Shown: positions 27,309 to 35,518, counted from the first letter of the stretch. The stretch: 40,975 nucleotides of DNA from Bacillota bacterium (GCA_018333655.1 JAGXTJ010000028.1:1-40975); one strand, 5' to 3'. The notes: generated from the sequence alone by a model not told the origin. Numbers and translations are program-made.

Positions 27309-28247
27309 TTGAGTCTTATTAAAAAACATGGCAAAGAGTTTACCATCATCATTGTGCCTCATGGGGAGGAAGAAACAGTTACTGTTCGTATGCCTCAGTG
27401 GTGGGTACACTGGGGGGGCATTGCCTTAGTGGTGCTCTTTATTAGCTCCATCAGTATAGTCTACTCTTTGCGGCAGACTAAGCTGCAATTGGCGAATTAT
27501 CATGGCCTGATGTTAGAAAACAGACAGCAGCAGGAGCATATACTTCACTTGGCGAAACAGACCAATGAGCTGCAAGCGCAGCTAGAAGAGATTCAGGCCT
27601 TAGATTCATCTATTAGAGAAATGATGAGGCTAGGCAGTAGCAGAACAACGCCCGCCACCAATGCGGCGCCGACTGTGGCCATGGCCCAAACGCGCGATAT
27701 GCGTCCGCAGTTAGCTAATCGCAGCTTGAGCCTAGCGGCCACCCTTTTACGCACCGAGCAAAATATCGAGTCTATAAAAGAAGCCATACCAATAACAGAA
27801 GACAGTCTTAAAGGATTAGAAAAGCAAGTAGAAGCGCAGCGGGCCAGAGAAGAGGCCACTCCGTCCTTGTGGCCCGTCACGGGCAACATTACCTCTGGGT
27901 TTGGGTACCGCCGTTCTCCTTTTGATGCTAGCCGCGAGTTTCATCCCGCTATAGATATTGCCGCCCCACGAGGAACGTCGGTGCATGCTACCGCTGCTGG
28001 TACCGTGCGCATGGCAGGTTGGAACGGCGGCTTCGGCAATGTAATTTTCCTAGACCATGGGTTCGGTTTTGTGACCGTGTACGCCCATCTCTCGCGTATA
28101 TCAGTTCGTGTAGGGCAGGAAGTAGACAAGGGCCAGGTTATTGGTCTGGTGGGTAGCACCGGGCGCAGCACCGCACCACATCTGCACTACGAAGTGCGGG
28201 TGGGCGGAGCGACAGTGAATCCTATGCGTTTCCTAGAAGCAAGGTAG
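27309..28247 (+). CDS. M23 family peptidase (LytM domain), membrane-anchored
   Basis: A ~312-residue cell-wall endopeptidase. A short cytosolic N-terminus is followed by a membrane helix, a coiled-coil linker, and a C-terminal LytM domain with the zinc ligands in EFHPAIDIAAP (His and Asp) and HLHYEV (His-x-His). TTG 27309 is preferred because GGAGG lies nine bases upstream; the open frame begins at TTG 27246. The bactofilin gene begins 9 bases later, a recurring peptidase-bactofilin partnership. Confidence 0.9.
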   Translation: MSLIKKHGKEFTIIIVPHGEEETVTVRMPQWWVHWGGIALVVLFISSISIVYSLRQTKLQLANYHGLMLENRQQQEHILHLAKQTNELQAQLEEIQALDSSIREMMRLGSSRTTPATNAAPTVAMAQTRDMRPQLANRSLSLAATLLRTEQNIESIKEAIPITEDSLKGLEKQVEAQRAREEATPSLWPVTGNITSGFGYRRSPFDASREFHPAIDIAAPRGTSVHATAAGTVRMAGWNGGFGNVIFLDHGFGFVTVYAHLSRISVRVGQEVDKGQVIGLVGSTGRSTAPHLHYEVRVGGATVNPMRFLEAR

Positions 28248-28256
28248 GTGAGAGAA

Positions 28257-28652
28257 GTGTTTGGTAGTAACAAGCCTAAGAGCGAGAAAGAGCAGGAACG
28301 TCTGCACGATAAGGTGGACACTATAGTAGGTGCGGGAACCTTGTTTGTGGGCGACATCCATGTTAAAGGAACCCTACGCATCGATGGACGAGTAGAGGGA
28401 AAAGTGATTAGCTCAGGGGATGTCGTCGTGGGTGAGACCGGAGCTCTCGAAGCCGAGGTGCGCGGGCGCTCCATAAAACTAGCTGGCACACTTAAAGGAA
28501 ATGCCTTCGCCTCTGGCACGCTCGAACTCGCTAGTACAGGTAAACTTTATGGTGATATAGAGGTCGGTAAGGTAGTCATCAGCGATGGAGCTGTTTTCCA
28601 GGGCCAATGTAAGATGCATAGCCCGGAAGTCACTGCGAATAAGAAAGATTAA
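28257..28652 (+). CDS. Bactofilin (polymer-forming cytoskeletal protein)
   Basis: A small (~131-residue) right-handed beta-helix protein that polymerises without nucleotide. The DUF583 pattern is clear: TLFVGDIHVKGTLRIDGRVEGK, then repeated 'G.L...' rungs, with short polar tails at both ends. GTG 28257 follows AAGGTAGGTG; GTG 28248 is also in frame. In other bacteria bactofilins localise M23 peptidases, as the adjacent gene suggests here. Confidence 0.92.
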   Translation: MFGSNKPKSEKEQERLHDKVDTIVGAGTLFVGDIHVKGTLRIDGRVEGKVISSGDVVVGETGALEAEVRGRSIKLAGTLKGNAFASGTLELASTGKLYGDIEVGKVVISDGAVFQGQCKMHSPEVTANKKD

Positions 28653-28708
28653 ATCGCCATGCCCAGGGCAAGTTTTGGCCTTGGGCAAGTTGATGCGGAG
28701 GCTAGACG

Positions 28709-29587
28709 ATGCGCATAGCCCTAATTGTCAATCGTAGTGCCGGGCACGGTCAGTGCGGCCGAAAATATACCCATGTCGCCGAGTACTTTAAGTCGGCAGG
28801 CCTTGACTTCACTCCCCTGTTTACCGAAGGCCCGGGTCATGCCACAGCTCTGGCTAAACAAGCAGTACATGACGGGTATGAAGCGGTAGTTTCTATGGGG
28901 GGAGACGGAACGCTTAACGAAGTAGTCAATGGCTTAGCCGGTAGCAGTGCCATTCTAGGCTTCATACCAGCTGGTTCGGGCAATGACTTTGGGCGTACTT
29001 TTGGTCTAAAACTACAGGACATTGTGACTGCCTGCCAAGTTATAGTAAAAGGAAAAGTTCAAGAGATAGATGTTGGGCAGATAGGCGAGCGGAGGTTCAT
29101 TAATATCGCTGGCGCCGGTTTGGATGCCGAAGTCGGTTTAATGGCCAATGTATGGGGCAAGAAGTATTTTCGCGGCTACACGGCCTATGTGGCCTCCATA
29201 CTGCGGCAGTTATTCTCTTTTAAGCCCCAAGAAATAACTATTGAGCTAGATCATACAACAATTAAGACCAAGGCATGGTTTGTAGCGATTGCCAATGCGC
29301 GCTTTTTTGGTGGCGGCCTTATGATTGCCCCACATGCGGATCTTAACGACGGTCTCTTCGATGTTTGTATAGTGAAGGACCTAGCGAAGCTCGAGCTCAT
29401 CAAGATGATTCCTAAGGTCTTTAAGGGGGATCATATTCATCATCGAGCCGTGGAAATACACCGTTCACGGCGGGTCTACCTCTCTGCCTCCAGCAAAATG
29501 GCTACGCAGGCCGATGGTGAGGTTTTGGGCACCTTGCCGCGAGAATTTTGCATTGCGCCAAACAAACAGAAAGTTTTTCTGCCCTAG
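28709..29587 (+). CDS. Diacylglycerol/lipid kinase family protein (DagK/YegS-like)
   Basis: A 292-residue lipid kinase with the nucleotide-binding GGDGTLNEVVNG, PAGSGNDFGRTFGL and FGGG segments characteristic of the DagK/YegS family. It likely phosphorylates diacylglycerol, returning it to phospholipid synthesis; the exact lipid is inferred. ATG 28709 has GGAGG seven bases upstream. A terminator follows immediately. Confidence 0.9.
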   Translation: MRIALIVNRSAGHGQCGRKYTHVAEYFKSAGLDFTPLFTEGPGHATALAKQAVHDGYEAVVSMGGDGTLNEVVNGLAGSSAILGFIPAGSGNDFGRTFGLKLQDIVTACQVIVKGKVQEIDVGQIGERRFINIAGAGLDAEVGLMANVWGKKYFRGYTAYVASILRQLFSFKPQEITIELDHTTIKTKAWFVAIANARFFGGGLMIAPHADLNDGLFDVCIVKDLAKLELIKMIPKVFKGDHIHHRAVEIHRSRRVYLSASSKMATQADGEVLGTLPREFCIAPNKQKVFLP

Positions 29588-29613
29588 AAAAAACCCCGCA
29601 AGGGGGTTTTTTT
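29588..29613. terminator. Bidirectional terminator between dagK-like gene and yyaC
   Basis: Six As plus CCCC, a GCAA loop, GGGGG and a run of Ts form a hairpin with T-runs on both strands. It begins one base after the kinase stop and overlaps the stop codon of yyaC, serving both convergent genes. Confidence 0.85.
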
Positions 29614-30208
29614 AGGCTCGAATCCTATCGCAGTCTGTAGCCAGAAGCGCCTGAGATAGCCCTGCGGCTATTGTCTCAGCCAAGCGGTAGACCAAGTAGA
29701 GGCGAGTGTTTTGCAAGACAAAATACTCCATGTAGCCCCCCACATTTACCACTCCGGTTACGTAGATATCGCCAATGGGGGGCAGATCTTTATTAACGCC
29801 GGCCCCAGGGCGTAGGCTTCCCCTACCGACCGTAATCAAGCCGATGCTCTCAGATTTCCCTAGGCAGGCATCGACGGCGACAACCTTAGCCGCCGCGTGC
29901 GTGCGCGACAAAAGGGCCGCAGTTTCATGCAAGTTTACCGCGTGAACTGGGTCGCGCAGCGTGCCATAGATATGCGTGTTGGGTAATCTTCTTTGGCTAA
30001 GCAAAGTGCCGATAATGGGGCCTAGAGAGTCACCCGTGGAACGATCGGAGCCTATACATACTACAACCACCCCACAGTTAGAGGAAGTGCCTGCCGCTAA
30101 GGCCAAAGTTACGGCACGGCCAACATCTTGCGTGGCAGAAAGCGAGTCGACATTAATCCTAGTCTCATGGGCACAAAAGGTTGACCACAAACCGCCCTTA
30201 GGCCACAT
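29612..30208 (-). CDS. yyaC: Sporulation protein YyaC (GPR-peptidase-like fold)
   Basis: A 198-residue protein with the family signature VVVCIGSDRSTGDSLGPIIG, a ....VDACLGK. segment and VGGYMEYFVLQNTRL. In B. subtilis yyaC is a forespore-expressed gene near the origin. It resembles the germination protease GPR fold, but no activity is assigned here. The ATG at 30208 has GGGGGG-rich ribosome sequence eight bases upstream; the much longer open frame to 30364 lacks one. The promoter region looks forespore-type. Confidence 0.88.
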   Translation of the reverse strand: MWPKGGLWSTFCAHETRINVDSLSATQDVGRAVTLALAAGTSSNCGVVVVCIGSDRSTGDSLGPIIGTLLSQRRLPNTHIYGTLRDPVHAVNLHETAALLSRTHAAAKVVAVDACLGKSESIGLITVGRGSLRPGAGVNKDLPPIGDIYVTGVVNVGGYMEYFVLQNTRLYLVYRLAETIAAGLSQALLATDCDRIRA

Positions 30209-30233
30209 AGCCTCATCCCCCCTTGCTTGAGGT

Positions 30234-30262
30234 ATTATATGACAGGGGGGGCTTGGGTATGC
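30234..30262 (-). promoter_or_regulatory. Possible forespore (sigma-F/G-like) promoter of yyaC
   Basis: On the minus strand GCATA (30258-30262) and CATATAAT (30234-30241) are 16 bases apart, resembling forespore -35 and sigma-G-like -10 elements. The -35 hexamer has no match to TTGACA, while the TATAAT core is good, so the assignment to a forespore sigma is tentative. Confidence 0.4.
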
Positions 30263-30339
30263 ACTGGCCTCAGGTAGCAGGGATACCCTTGCGCATGGCG
30301 AACAATAAGTGATATCGATAGCAGGAAGGAGGGGCAGAG

Positions 30340-31533
30340 ATGTGGGAAGATTATGAAGAGGCACGCGCAGACAAACCCTATACTTGGGTAGTATTTATCT
30401 TCATTCTGCTCTTTCTCAGCAGTATATTTATCTTTAGACCCCAAATTGGCCCTCGCAATACCAATGCCGTGCCCCAAACTACACAGGCGGCCGTAGTAAG
30501 CATGCTCAACGAAGTGAGCCATGGGCGGCCTCTTTTAGCGCGTGAAACAGCTACCGGTATGTGGGCCGTACACTCCACGGCCCCGCAGGGAAGGCAACTA
30601 GTTCGCTATCTTAACGCGCACGGTGACGAGCTATGGGCAGAAACAGTTATGTTCACAGATTCGAGCATGGCGGTGCAAGGCAACTTTCTCGCCATCGCGG
30701 GGATAGGGCAGCCGAGGATTTTTGTTTACCACATTCGTCATAAACTCGTTTCTGCTATTACTGCCCCAGGAGAAGTGCAAGCTGTATCGGTTAACGAGCA
30801 AGGTGAGGTCTTAGCCGTCTTTACCGTGGCCGCGGCCGAGCCTCTGGCCATACGTACTGAGGTCGCTAAATATTCCTCTCAAGGACAGCAGATGTGGCGG
30901 CAGTCACTGCATAATGAGCTGCCCTTGCTCGCGGCTCAGTCTGCTGATGGTGCCGTAAATGCCGTCTTAAACCTGACCTTTGGCCAAGAAGTAGGCACTG
31001 TGCTCAATGTACTTGGCCGCCATGGCGAGACGCTCTTTAAGGCCGAAATTATGGGGCAGCCCCTCTCGCTGATGGTGCAGCCTGACGGAGAACGAGTAGT
31101 CGTGGGCACACAAAGAAGTATCGTTAGTTTCACCAAGACTGGGCACAAGCAGTTTGCTTACCAAACGCCAGGTAATTTATCTGCGCTGCAGTTTGTGGGT
31201 ACAGGCCCGCATTTAGCGTTCGCTTTCGACAGAAGGTCTTTTCTTGATTTTAGCCTGCAGTCCACCGTAGCTGTACTCGAAGAAAATGGGCGACAACTAT
31301 GGCAGTCTCGCCAGCGCGAGAGGGTTTTGTTTATCAGTGCTGCCAGAGAGAGCCACGACATAGTCATAGGTACGGCACAAAGCATCATGGTGTATAGCCA
31401 GGGCGGTCAACAGAGCCTTACTGTGGAACATGCTTTTGGTGCAAATTACAAGGGAGTCGCAGTGGGCGCCAATCAGTACTTCCTCCTAAATGGCGACGGC
31501 CAAGTGGTGCAGGTGAGGCCGGAAGGAAAGTAG
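30340..31533 (+). CDS. DUF5711-like membrane-anchored beta-propeller protein
   Basis: A 397-residue protein with a short acidic cytosolic N-terminus, one membrane helix (~16-32), and a C-terminal region of repeated ~40-residue beta-rich segments (Trp/Gly and Ala-rich 'blades'). This is consistent with a propeller and with the DUF5711 family. The role is unknown; an extracytoplasmic sensor or scaffold is possible. ATG 30340 has GGAGG upstream. The last base is shared with the following CvpA-like start. Confidence 0.7.
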   Translation: MWEDYEEARADKPYTWVVFIFILLFLSSIFIFRPQIGPRNTNAVPQTTQAAVVSMLNEVSHGRPLLARETATGMWAVHSTAPQGRQLVRYLNAHGDELWAETVMFTDSSMAVQGNFLAIAGIGQPRIFVYHIRHKLVSAITAPGEVQAVSVNEQGEVLAVFTVAAAEPLAIRTEVAKYSSQGQQMWRQSLHNELPLLAAQSADGAVNAVLNLTFGQEVGTVLNVLGRHGETLFKAEIMGQPLSLMVQPDGERVVVGTQRSIVSFTKTGHKQFAYQTPGNLSALQFVGTGPHLAFAFDRRSFLDFSLQSTVAVLEENGRQLWQSRQRERVLFISAARESHDIVIGTAQSIMVYSQGGQQSLTVEHAFGANYKGVAVGANQYFLLNGDGQVVQVRPEGK

Positions 31534-32216
31534 TGAGCAATGTGAACTACATGGATATCCTGCTGTTAGGAAATGCTGGGTGGCACATCTACCTTGCTCT
31601 AGCAGAGGGATGGCGGCGTTCTTTCTTCGCTGTCTGCCGCGATATAGTCGCCTTGGCCCTAGCGTTACTCTTGCGGGCGCCGCTATCCGTAGGTGTAACT
31701 AGATCGCCATGGTTCCCACGTTTTGCCGCCACGATGGACATACATATCGCCCTCCCAGCAGGGGGAGGACTTACTTTCTCTGGCGCCCTGCAGTGGCTTG
31801 AGGAGGTACAGCTACCAAGGGCCATCGCTAGGGCCATAGCGGGTGTTTGGCAGAGAGATAGCGGCAGCGATGTCTCGATACTGCTAGGCAGTGCTAGGCA
31901 CATCCTGGCGGAGGCCATGGTAAACCTAGTATTTTTGCTCGCGCTTTTTGTGGGCCTGCGTGCTCTCATTAACGTGGCCAGTAAGGCGGTAGTCTGGGCT
32001 CTGCCCAAGGAGACAGCCGGAGACAATGTGGCGCTGAAGTTAGCTCTAGGTATGACCCAGAGTACCTTGGTGGGTTTGTTGCTGCTAGCTGCCCTACTGC
32101 CCCTAAGCGGTCTTGCGGCCATGCCACGAGGGTTGTTCGAACAACTAGGAAACTCGCGCTTGGTCTTTCTTCTTAACTACATCTTGCACCACATCAACTT
32201 TTACGGCTTACTGTGA
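31533..32216 (+). CDS. CvpA-family membrane protein
   Basis: A 227-residue polytopic protein. The N-terminus MDILLLGNAGWHIYLALAEG and following helix match the CvpA/colicin-V-production family, which has ~4 membrane segments. An extracytoplasmic insertion of ~80 residues separates the first helices from the later ones. The start is GTG 31533, overlapping the upstream stop. The family is often near envelope genes, but its function is unclear. Confidence 0.65.
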   Translation: MSNVNYMDILLLGNAGWHIYLALAEGWRRSFFAVCRDIVALALALLLRAPLSVGVTRSPWFPRFAATMDIHIALPAGGGLTFSGALQWLEEVQLPRAIARAIAGVWQRDSGSDVSILLGSARHILAEAMVNLVFLLALFVGLRALINVASKAVVWALPKETAGDNVALKLALGMTQSTLVGLLLLAALLPLSGLAAMPRGLFEQLGNSRLVFLLNYILHHINFYGLL

Positions 32217-32226
32217 GGGGACAACT

Positions 32227-32478
32227 ATGCTGATTTTAACATTTCTCTCCACCCACCATGCTCTGGCGGCCGAGAGCCTTTTGCGACAGCAACAAATTAA
32301 CTACGAGCTACTACCGACTCCCCGGGCTATTACGGCCCATTGTGGTCTAAGTCTACGCTTGGAGAGAAGTGACTTTTGGCTTGTACAAGCCATGCTAGGG
32401 GATAACGCTGGCCTAGCAGCCATCTACACCAGAGAAGACGAGCATGGCGACTATAAAGAACTGACCACGAAGGAGTGA
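32227..32478 (+). CDS. DUF3343 family protein (putative Se/S carrier-like)
   Basis: An 83-residue soluble protein with the family pattern FLSTHHALAAESLLRQQQI and LPTPRAITAHCGLSLR. The conserved Cys in AHCG could carry sulfur or selenium, as proposed for the family. It overlaps the start of the MscS gene by four bases. No selenium gene is visible in the window. Confidence 0.85.
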   Translation: MLILTFLSTHHALAAESLLRQQQINYELLPTPRAITAHCGLSLRLERSDFWLVQAMLGDNAGLAAIYTREDEHGDYKELTTKE

Positions 32479-33353
32479 TGGCAGTGCTAGAAGTAGTGCG
32501 CCCCATGCTAGAGCGGGTACCTATACTAGCCCCCTATGCAGGGGTGATCTTGGTGTTCCTGCGGGTGATTTTACTCATCATGCTGGCCAAGATAGGGCTA
32601 AAAATTGGCGCCATAGTCATTACCAATGTATTTGAGGCCGAAAATACGCGCCGCCGCATGGAGGCACGCCAAGCTAAGACCATCGGGGCACTACTAAAAA
32701 GTGTACTGCGCTACGTAGTCTACTTTCTCTTGGCCATCTCTGTTGTCGACGCCCTTGGCGCCCCCACAAGCTCCATCATCGCTTCCGCCGGCATCGTCGG
32801 GTTAGCAGTAGGCTTTGGCGCGCAAAACCTTGTGCGCGACGTCTTGACTGGGTTTTTTATCTTGTTTGAAGACCAGTTCAGTGTGGGCGACTACGTAGAG
32901 ATTTTTGGCTTGGCGGGCGTGGTAGAAGAAGTGGGGCTTAGAGTCACTAAGCTACGAGACTTTAGTGGTGTGCTGCACATCATTCCGAATGGCGCTATCG
33001 ACAAAGTGTCCAATCATAACCGCGGTCATTTGCGCGCTCTAGTCGATGTAAGAGTCGCCTACGAGGAAGACCACGAACGAGTAAAGATACTGCTCGAAGA
33101 AGTAGCGGCAGGGGCGGCGGCAGACATTAAGGAGATAGTGGAGGGACCGACGGTACTAGGCATTGCCGATTTCACCGATTCCGCGCTTGTTTTTCGTCTC
33201 TGGGCCCGTACCTTGCCCCAGGAGCAATGGGCAGTAGAGAGAGAACTACGTAGGCGCATCAAATTAGTCTTTGACCGTGAAGGCATTGAAATCCCCTACC
33301 CTCGACGCATAGTCGTAGAGAACGGGGAAAGAAAGGCAGGAAGCAAAGAATGA
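32475..33353 (+). CDS. MscS-family mechanosensitive channel
   Basis: A 292-residue small-conductance channel of the three-helix MscS core. TM3 shows the Gly/Ala-rich pore pattern IIASAGIVGLAVGFGAQNLVRD, and the beta domain FEDQFSVGDYVEI follows. It gates under membrane tension to release osmolytes. GTG 32475 overlaps the DUF3343 stop, and its stop overlaps the DUF951 start. This is the common Clostridia context upstream of rpsF. Confidence 0.95.
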   Translation: MMAVLEVVRPMLERVPILAPYAGVILVFLRVILLIMLAKIGLKIGAIVITNVFEAENTRRRMEARQAKTIGALLKSVLRYVVYFLLAISVVDALGAPTSSIIASAGIVGLAVGFGAQNLVRDVLTGFFILFEDQFSVGDYVEIFGLAGVVEEVGLRVTKLRDFSGVLHIIPNGAIDKVSNHNRGHLRALVDVRVAYEEDHERVKILLEEVAAGAAADIKEIVEGPTVLGIADFTDSALVFRLWARTLPQEQWAVERELRRRIKLVFDREGIEIPYPRRIVVENGERKAGSKE

Positions 33354-33586
33354 TGCCGATGAAACTCTACATTGGTGATATACTGCTCCTCAAGAAGGAG
33401 CATCCTTGTGGCGGTGCGGAATGGGAGGTGCTGCGTACCGGCATGGATTTTCGTATCAAATGCCGAAAATGTGGGCACAGCGTCATGATTGCGCGGGTAA
33501 AACTAGAAAAGGATATTAAGAGAGTGGTCAAGTCCATGGGCAGTACGCTGAACAATGTTACGGCTCAAGCGGAAGATAACAATTAG
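33350..33586 (+). CDS. DUF951 (YyzM-like) protein
   Basis: A 78-residue protein with the DUF951 pattern: HPCGGAEWEVLRTGMDF and KCRKCGHSVMIAR, where the Cys-x2-Cys may bind a metal. Its function is unknown. It is widely conserved just upstream of rpsF or near ychF. The ATG at 33350 or 33359 could start it; the first overlaps the MscS stop. Confidence 0.92.
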   Translation: MMPMKLYIGDILLLKKEHPCGGAEWEVLRTGMDFRIKCRKCGHSVMIARVKLEKDIKRVVKSMGSTLNNVTAQAEDNN

Positions 33587-33601
33587 TAAGCTCCGTTTTA
33601 T

Positions 33602-33630
33602 TTGCTTTGTCTTGACACGGGTGTTATAAT
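33602..33630 (+). promoter_or_regulatory. Promoter of the rpsF operon
   Basis: TTGCTT (33602-33607) and a perfect TATAAT (33625-33630) are 17 bases apart, with an extended -10 TG two bases before it. A consensus TTGACA at 33612-33617 is only seven bases from the -10 and is not usable as its -35. Confidence 0.75.
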
Positions 33631-33645
33631 AAATCGTTCTTGCCA

Positions 33646-33684
33646 CCCTGCCCCGCGCAACGTCGTGGGGCCTTATGTCCAGGG
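33646..33684 (+). promoter_or_regulatory. Structured leader upstream of rpsF (possible S6:S18 site)
   Basis: A two-stem structure fits: CCCTG (33646-33650) with CAGGG (33680-33684), and CCCCGCG (33651-33657) with CGTGGGG (33664-33670, one G-T), leaving a nine-base bulge only on the 3' side. It ends just before the ribosome site. Autoregulatory S6:S18-binding leaders have this overall shape, but the conserved CCG of the known motif is not clearly present. Confidence 0.4.
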
Positions 33685-33699
33685 GGAGGAGGTGCAGCA

Positions 33700-33987
33700 A
33701 TGCGCAAGTACGAAACGATGTTCATCCTTAACATTGGGCTCTCGAAAGAGCAGCTGCCAAGTAAGGTTGAGCGCTTTACCACGCTGATTACAAGTAACGG
33801 TGGTCAAATTGATAAGATTTCTGAGTGGGGCAAGCGTCGCTTGGCTTACGAAATCGACAAGCAACGGGAAGGTTACTACTTCCTTATCAATTTTACCGCA
33901 GAACCAAGCGTGACTAAAGAGCTCGAGCGCGTCTTCAGAATCACTGAAGACATCGTTCGCTACGCAGTTTTTCGCCTAGACGAGTAA
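33700..33987 (+). CDS. rpsF: 30S ribosomal protein S6
   Basis: A 95-residue ribosomal protein with YETMFILNIGL, WGKRRLAYEI and GYYFLINFTAEP, all S6 hallmarks. ATG 33700 follows GGAGGAGG; an earlier in-frame start would lie inside the leader. First gene of the rpsF-ssb-rpsR operon. Confidence 0.97.
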   Translation: MRKYETMFILNIGLSKEQLPSKVERFTTLITSNGGQIDKISEWGKRRLAYEIDKQREGYYFLINFTAEPSVTKELERVFRITEDIVRYAVFRLDE

Positions 33988-34005
33988 TCCTTGGGGGCGA
34001 TGTAG

Positions 34006-34398
34006 ATGTTAAACAAGGTAATCTTAATTGGCAGACTTACGCGTGATCCTGAGATGCGCTACACACCAAGCAATGGTACGGCAGTGGTCACTTTTGGCCT
34101 AGCCGTCGACCGCGGTGGGAAGAACGCAGGCACAGACTTCATTAACATTAAAGTTTGGGAAAAACAAGCTGAATTATGTGCACAATATTTGAGTAAGGGT
34201 CGCTTAGTGGCCGTTGTGGGCCGCCTAGAAATCCGTCCCTATGAGAAGGACGGGCAAAAGCGTTCCTTTACTGAGGTTGTAGCGGAACAGGTCAAATTCT
34301 TGGGTTCTGGCAACAAAGAAGGCGGAACGAGCGAAAAACAAGAAACAGAAGCTTTTGCTCGTGAAGTAAACCTTGATGACGAAGACGTTCCTTTTTAG
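34006..34398 (+). CDS. ssb: Single-stranded DNA-binding protein
   Basis: A 130-residue OB-fold SSB ([49 protein letters not shown]). It has a short flexible linker and the acidic tip DDEDVPF, which recruits partner proteins. It lies in the usual place between rpsF and rpsR. Confidence 0.98.
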   Translation: MLNKVILIGRLTRDPEMRYTPSNGTAVVTFGLAVDRGGKNAGTDFINIKVWEKQAELCAQYLSKGRLVAVVGRLEIRPYEKDGQKRSFTEVVAEQVKFLGSGNKEGGTSEKQETEAFAREVNLDDEDVPF

Positions 34399-34421
34399 CT
34401 CTAAAAAAGGAGGGAATCCCT

Positions 34422-34649
34422 TTGCGCAAACGCTCACGGAAGCCGAGAAAGCGAGTATGTAATTTTTGCGTCGATAAGGCCGTAGCCGTTGATTACAAAG
34501 AAATCGACAAGTTGCGCCGCTTTATTACGGAACGCGGAAAGATACTGCCACGCCGTATCTCTGGCAATTGTGCGAAGCACCAACGCCTACTAACAGATGC
34601 GATTAAGCGTGCTCGCAATATAGCCCTGCTGCCATATACAATCGAGTAA
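34422..34649 (+). CDS. rpsR: 30S ribosomal protein S18 (zinc-binding type)
   Basis: A 75-residue basic protein. Cys13, Cys16, Cys50 and His53 form the zinc-ribbon of C+ type S18 proteins. [22 protein letters not shown] is the core, shown by its matching to S18. The start is TTG 34422, with AAAGGAGG upstream. It is followed by a hairpin. Confidence 0.96.
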   Translation: MRKRSRKPRKRVCNFCVDKAVAVDYKEIDKLRRFITERGKILPRRISGNCAKHQRLLTDAIKRARNIALLPYTIE

Positions 34650-34654
34650 TTTTT

Positions 34655-34676
34655 AAGGGGAGCGAAAGCTCCCCTT
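34655..34676. terminator. Hairpin after rpsR
   Basis: A perfect 9-bp stem, AAGGGGAGC and GCTCCCCTT, encloses a GAAA loop. No T-run follows on the plus strand, so it is more likely a processing or stability hairpin than a full terminator. It lies 6 bases after the rpsR stop. Confidence 0.5.
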
Positions 34677-34734
34677 CATGCATGCAGGTAAAAGGCAGTC
34701 CCCGCAGAATATAACAGAGAATGGGGGGCTGCAC

Positions 34735-35055
34735 ATGAATGAAACAGGCAGAGACTTTGAAATCGGGCGCAATGTGCGCATGATCGAATGGCTTAAAACA
34801 GAGCTTGTCAGTGGTTTAGCGCAGATATATAAAGAGATGCCCAAGGGTAGAGATGAAGCTATCGCGAGTGCCCTAGCCAGGGTAATGATGTACTGTTACT
34901 TGCTTGGCAAGCGGCTCAATATAAGTTTTGCCAAATTAGAAGCGACGGTAGAGCGCAAGGCGCGCCTTCATGCTGAGGAGGGCCATGAACTCGAAGAGTG
35001 GTATCAGGACTTATCCACTTTAATGGCTCATCTCGAGGCTCGGCGTACAAAGTAA
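34735..35055 (+). CDS. MazG-like family protein
   Basis: A 106-residue helical protein resembling the MazG-like nucleotide pyrophosphohydrolase fold (IGRNVRMIEWLKTELVSGLAQIYKE, ARVMMYCYLLGKRL). The usual EExxE metal site is not obvious, so enzymatic activity is uncertain. It is found between rpsR and rplI in several Clostridia. ATG 34735 is preceded by GGGGGG; the longer frame to 34678 overlaps the hairpin region. Confidence 0.75.
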   Translation: MNETGRDFEIGRNVRMIEWLKTELVSGLAQIYKEMPKGRDEAIASALARVMMYCYLLGKRLNISFAKLEATVERKARLHAEEGHELEEWYQDLSTLMAHLEARRTK

Positions 35056-35073
35056 GGCGGAGGTGTACTGGTA

Positions 35074-35517
35074 GTGAAAGTTATTTTAAATAAAGACGTC
35101 AAAGACCTCGGCAAACGTGGTCAGGTGGTAGAGGTGAGCGAAGGTTATGCTCGTAACTACCTTCTGCCGCGGGGACTTGCCGCTATAGCCACAGAGGGAG
35201 CAGCGCGCAATATAGAGCAAGAAAAGCTCGCGCAAACGCGCAAAAAAGAGCGCGAACAAAAAGAGGCCGCCTCACTGGCTGCCCGCCTAAACAGTGTCAC
35301 CATACAAATTGGGGCCAAGGCGGGAGAAAACGGCAAGCTTTTTGGGGCCATTACGGCGACCGATATCGCCAATCAACTTGCCTTAGCGGGCATTCAAATC
35401 GACAAGCGGCGCATTGAACTAGCGTCTCCCATCAAGGTGGCTGGCTCTTACAAAGTTGCCGTGCGCGTTCACCCAGAGACGATGGCCAGTATGACGGTCA
35501 TTGTGGTGGCCGAGTAG
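35074..35517 (+). CDS. rplI: 50S ribosomal protein L9
   Basis: A 147-residue two-domain ribosomal protein joined by a long helix. MKVILNKDVKDLGKRG, VEVSEGYARNYLLPRGLA and FGAITATDIA are its signatures. The start is GTG 35074 with GGAGG upstream. It ends one base before the dnaB start. Confidence 0.97.
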   Translation: MKVILNKDVKDLGKRGQVVEVSEGYARNYLLPRGLAAIATEGAARNIEQEKLAQTRKKEREQKEAASLAARLNSVTIQIGAKAGENGKLFGAITATDIANQLALAGIQIDKRRIELASPIKVAGSYKVAVRVHPETMASMTVIVVAE

Positions 35518-35518
35518 T

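Noticed and set aside
33612-33630. TTGACA with TATAAT as a promoter pair
   Set aside because: They are only seven bases apart; TTGCTT at 33602 gives the proper 17-base spacing.
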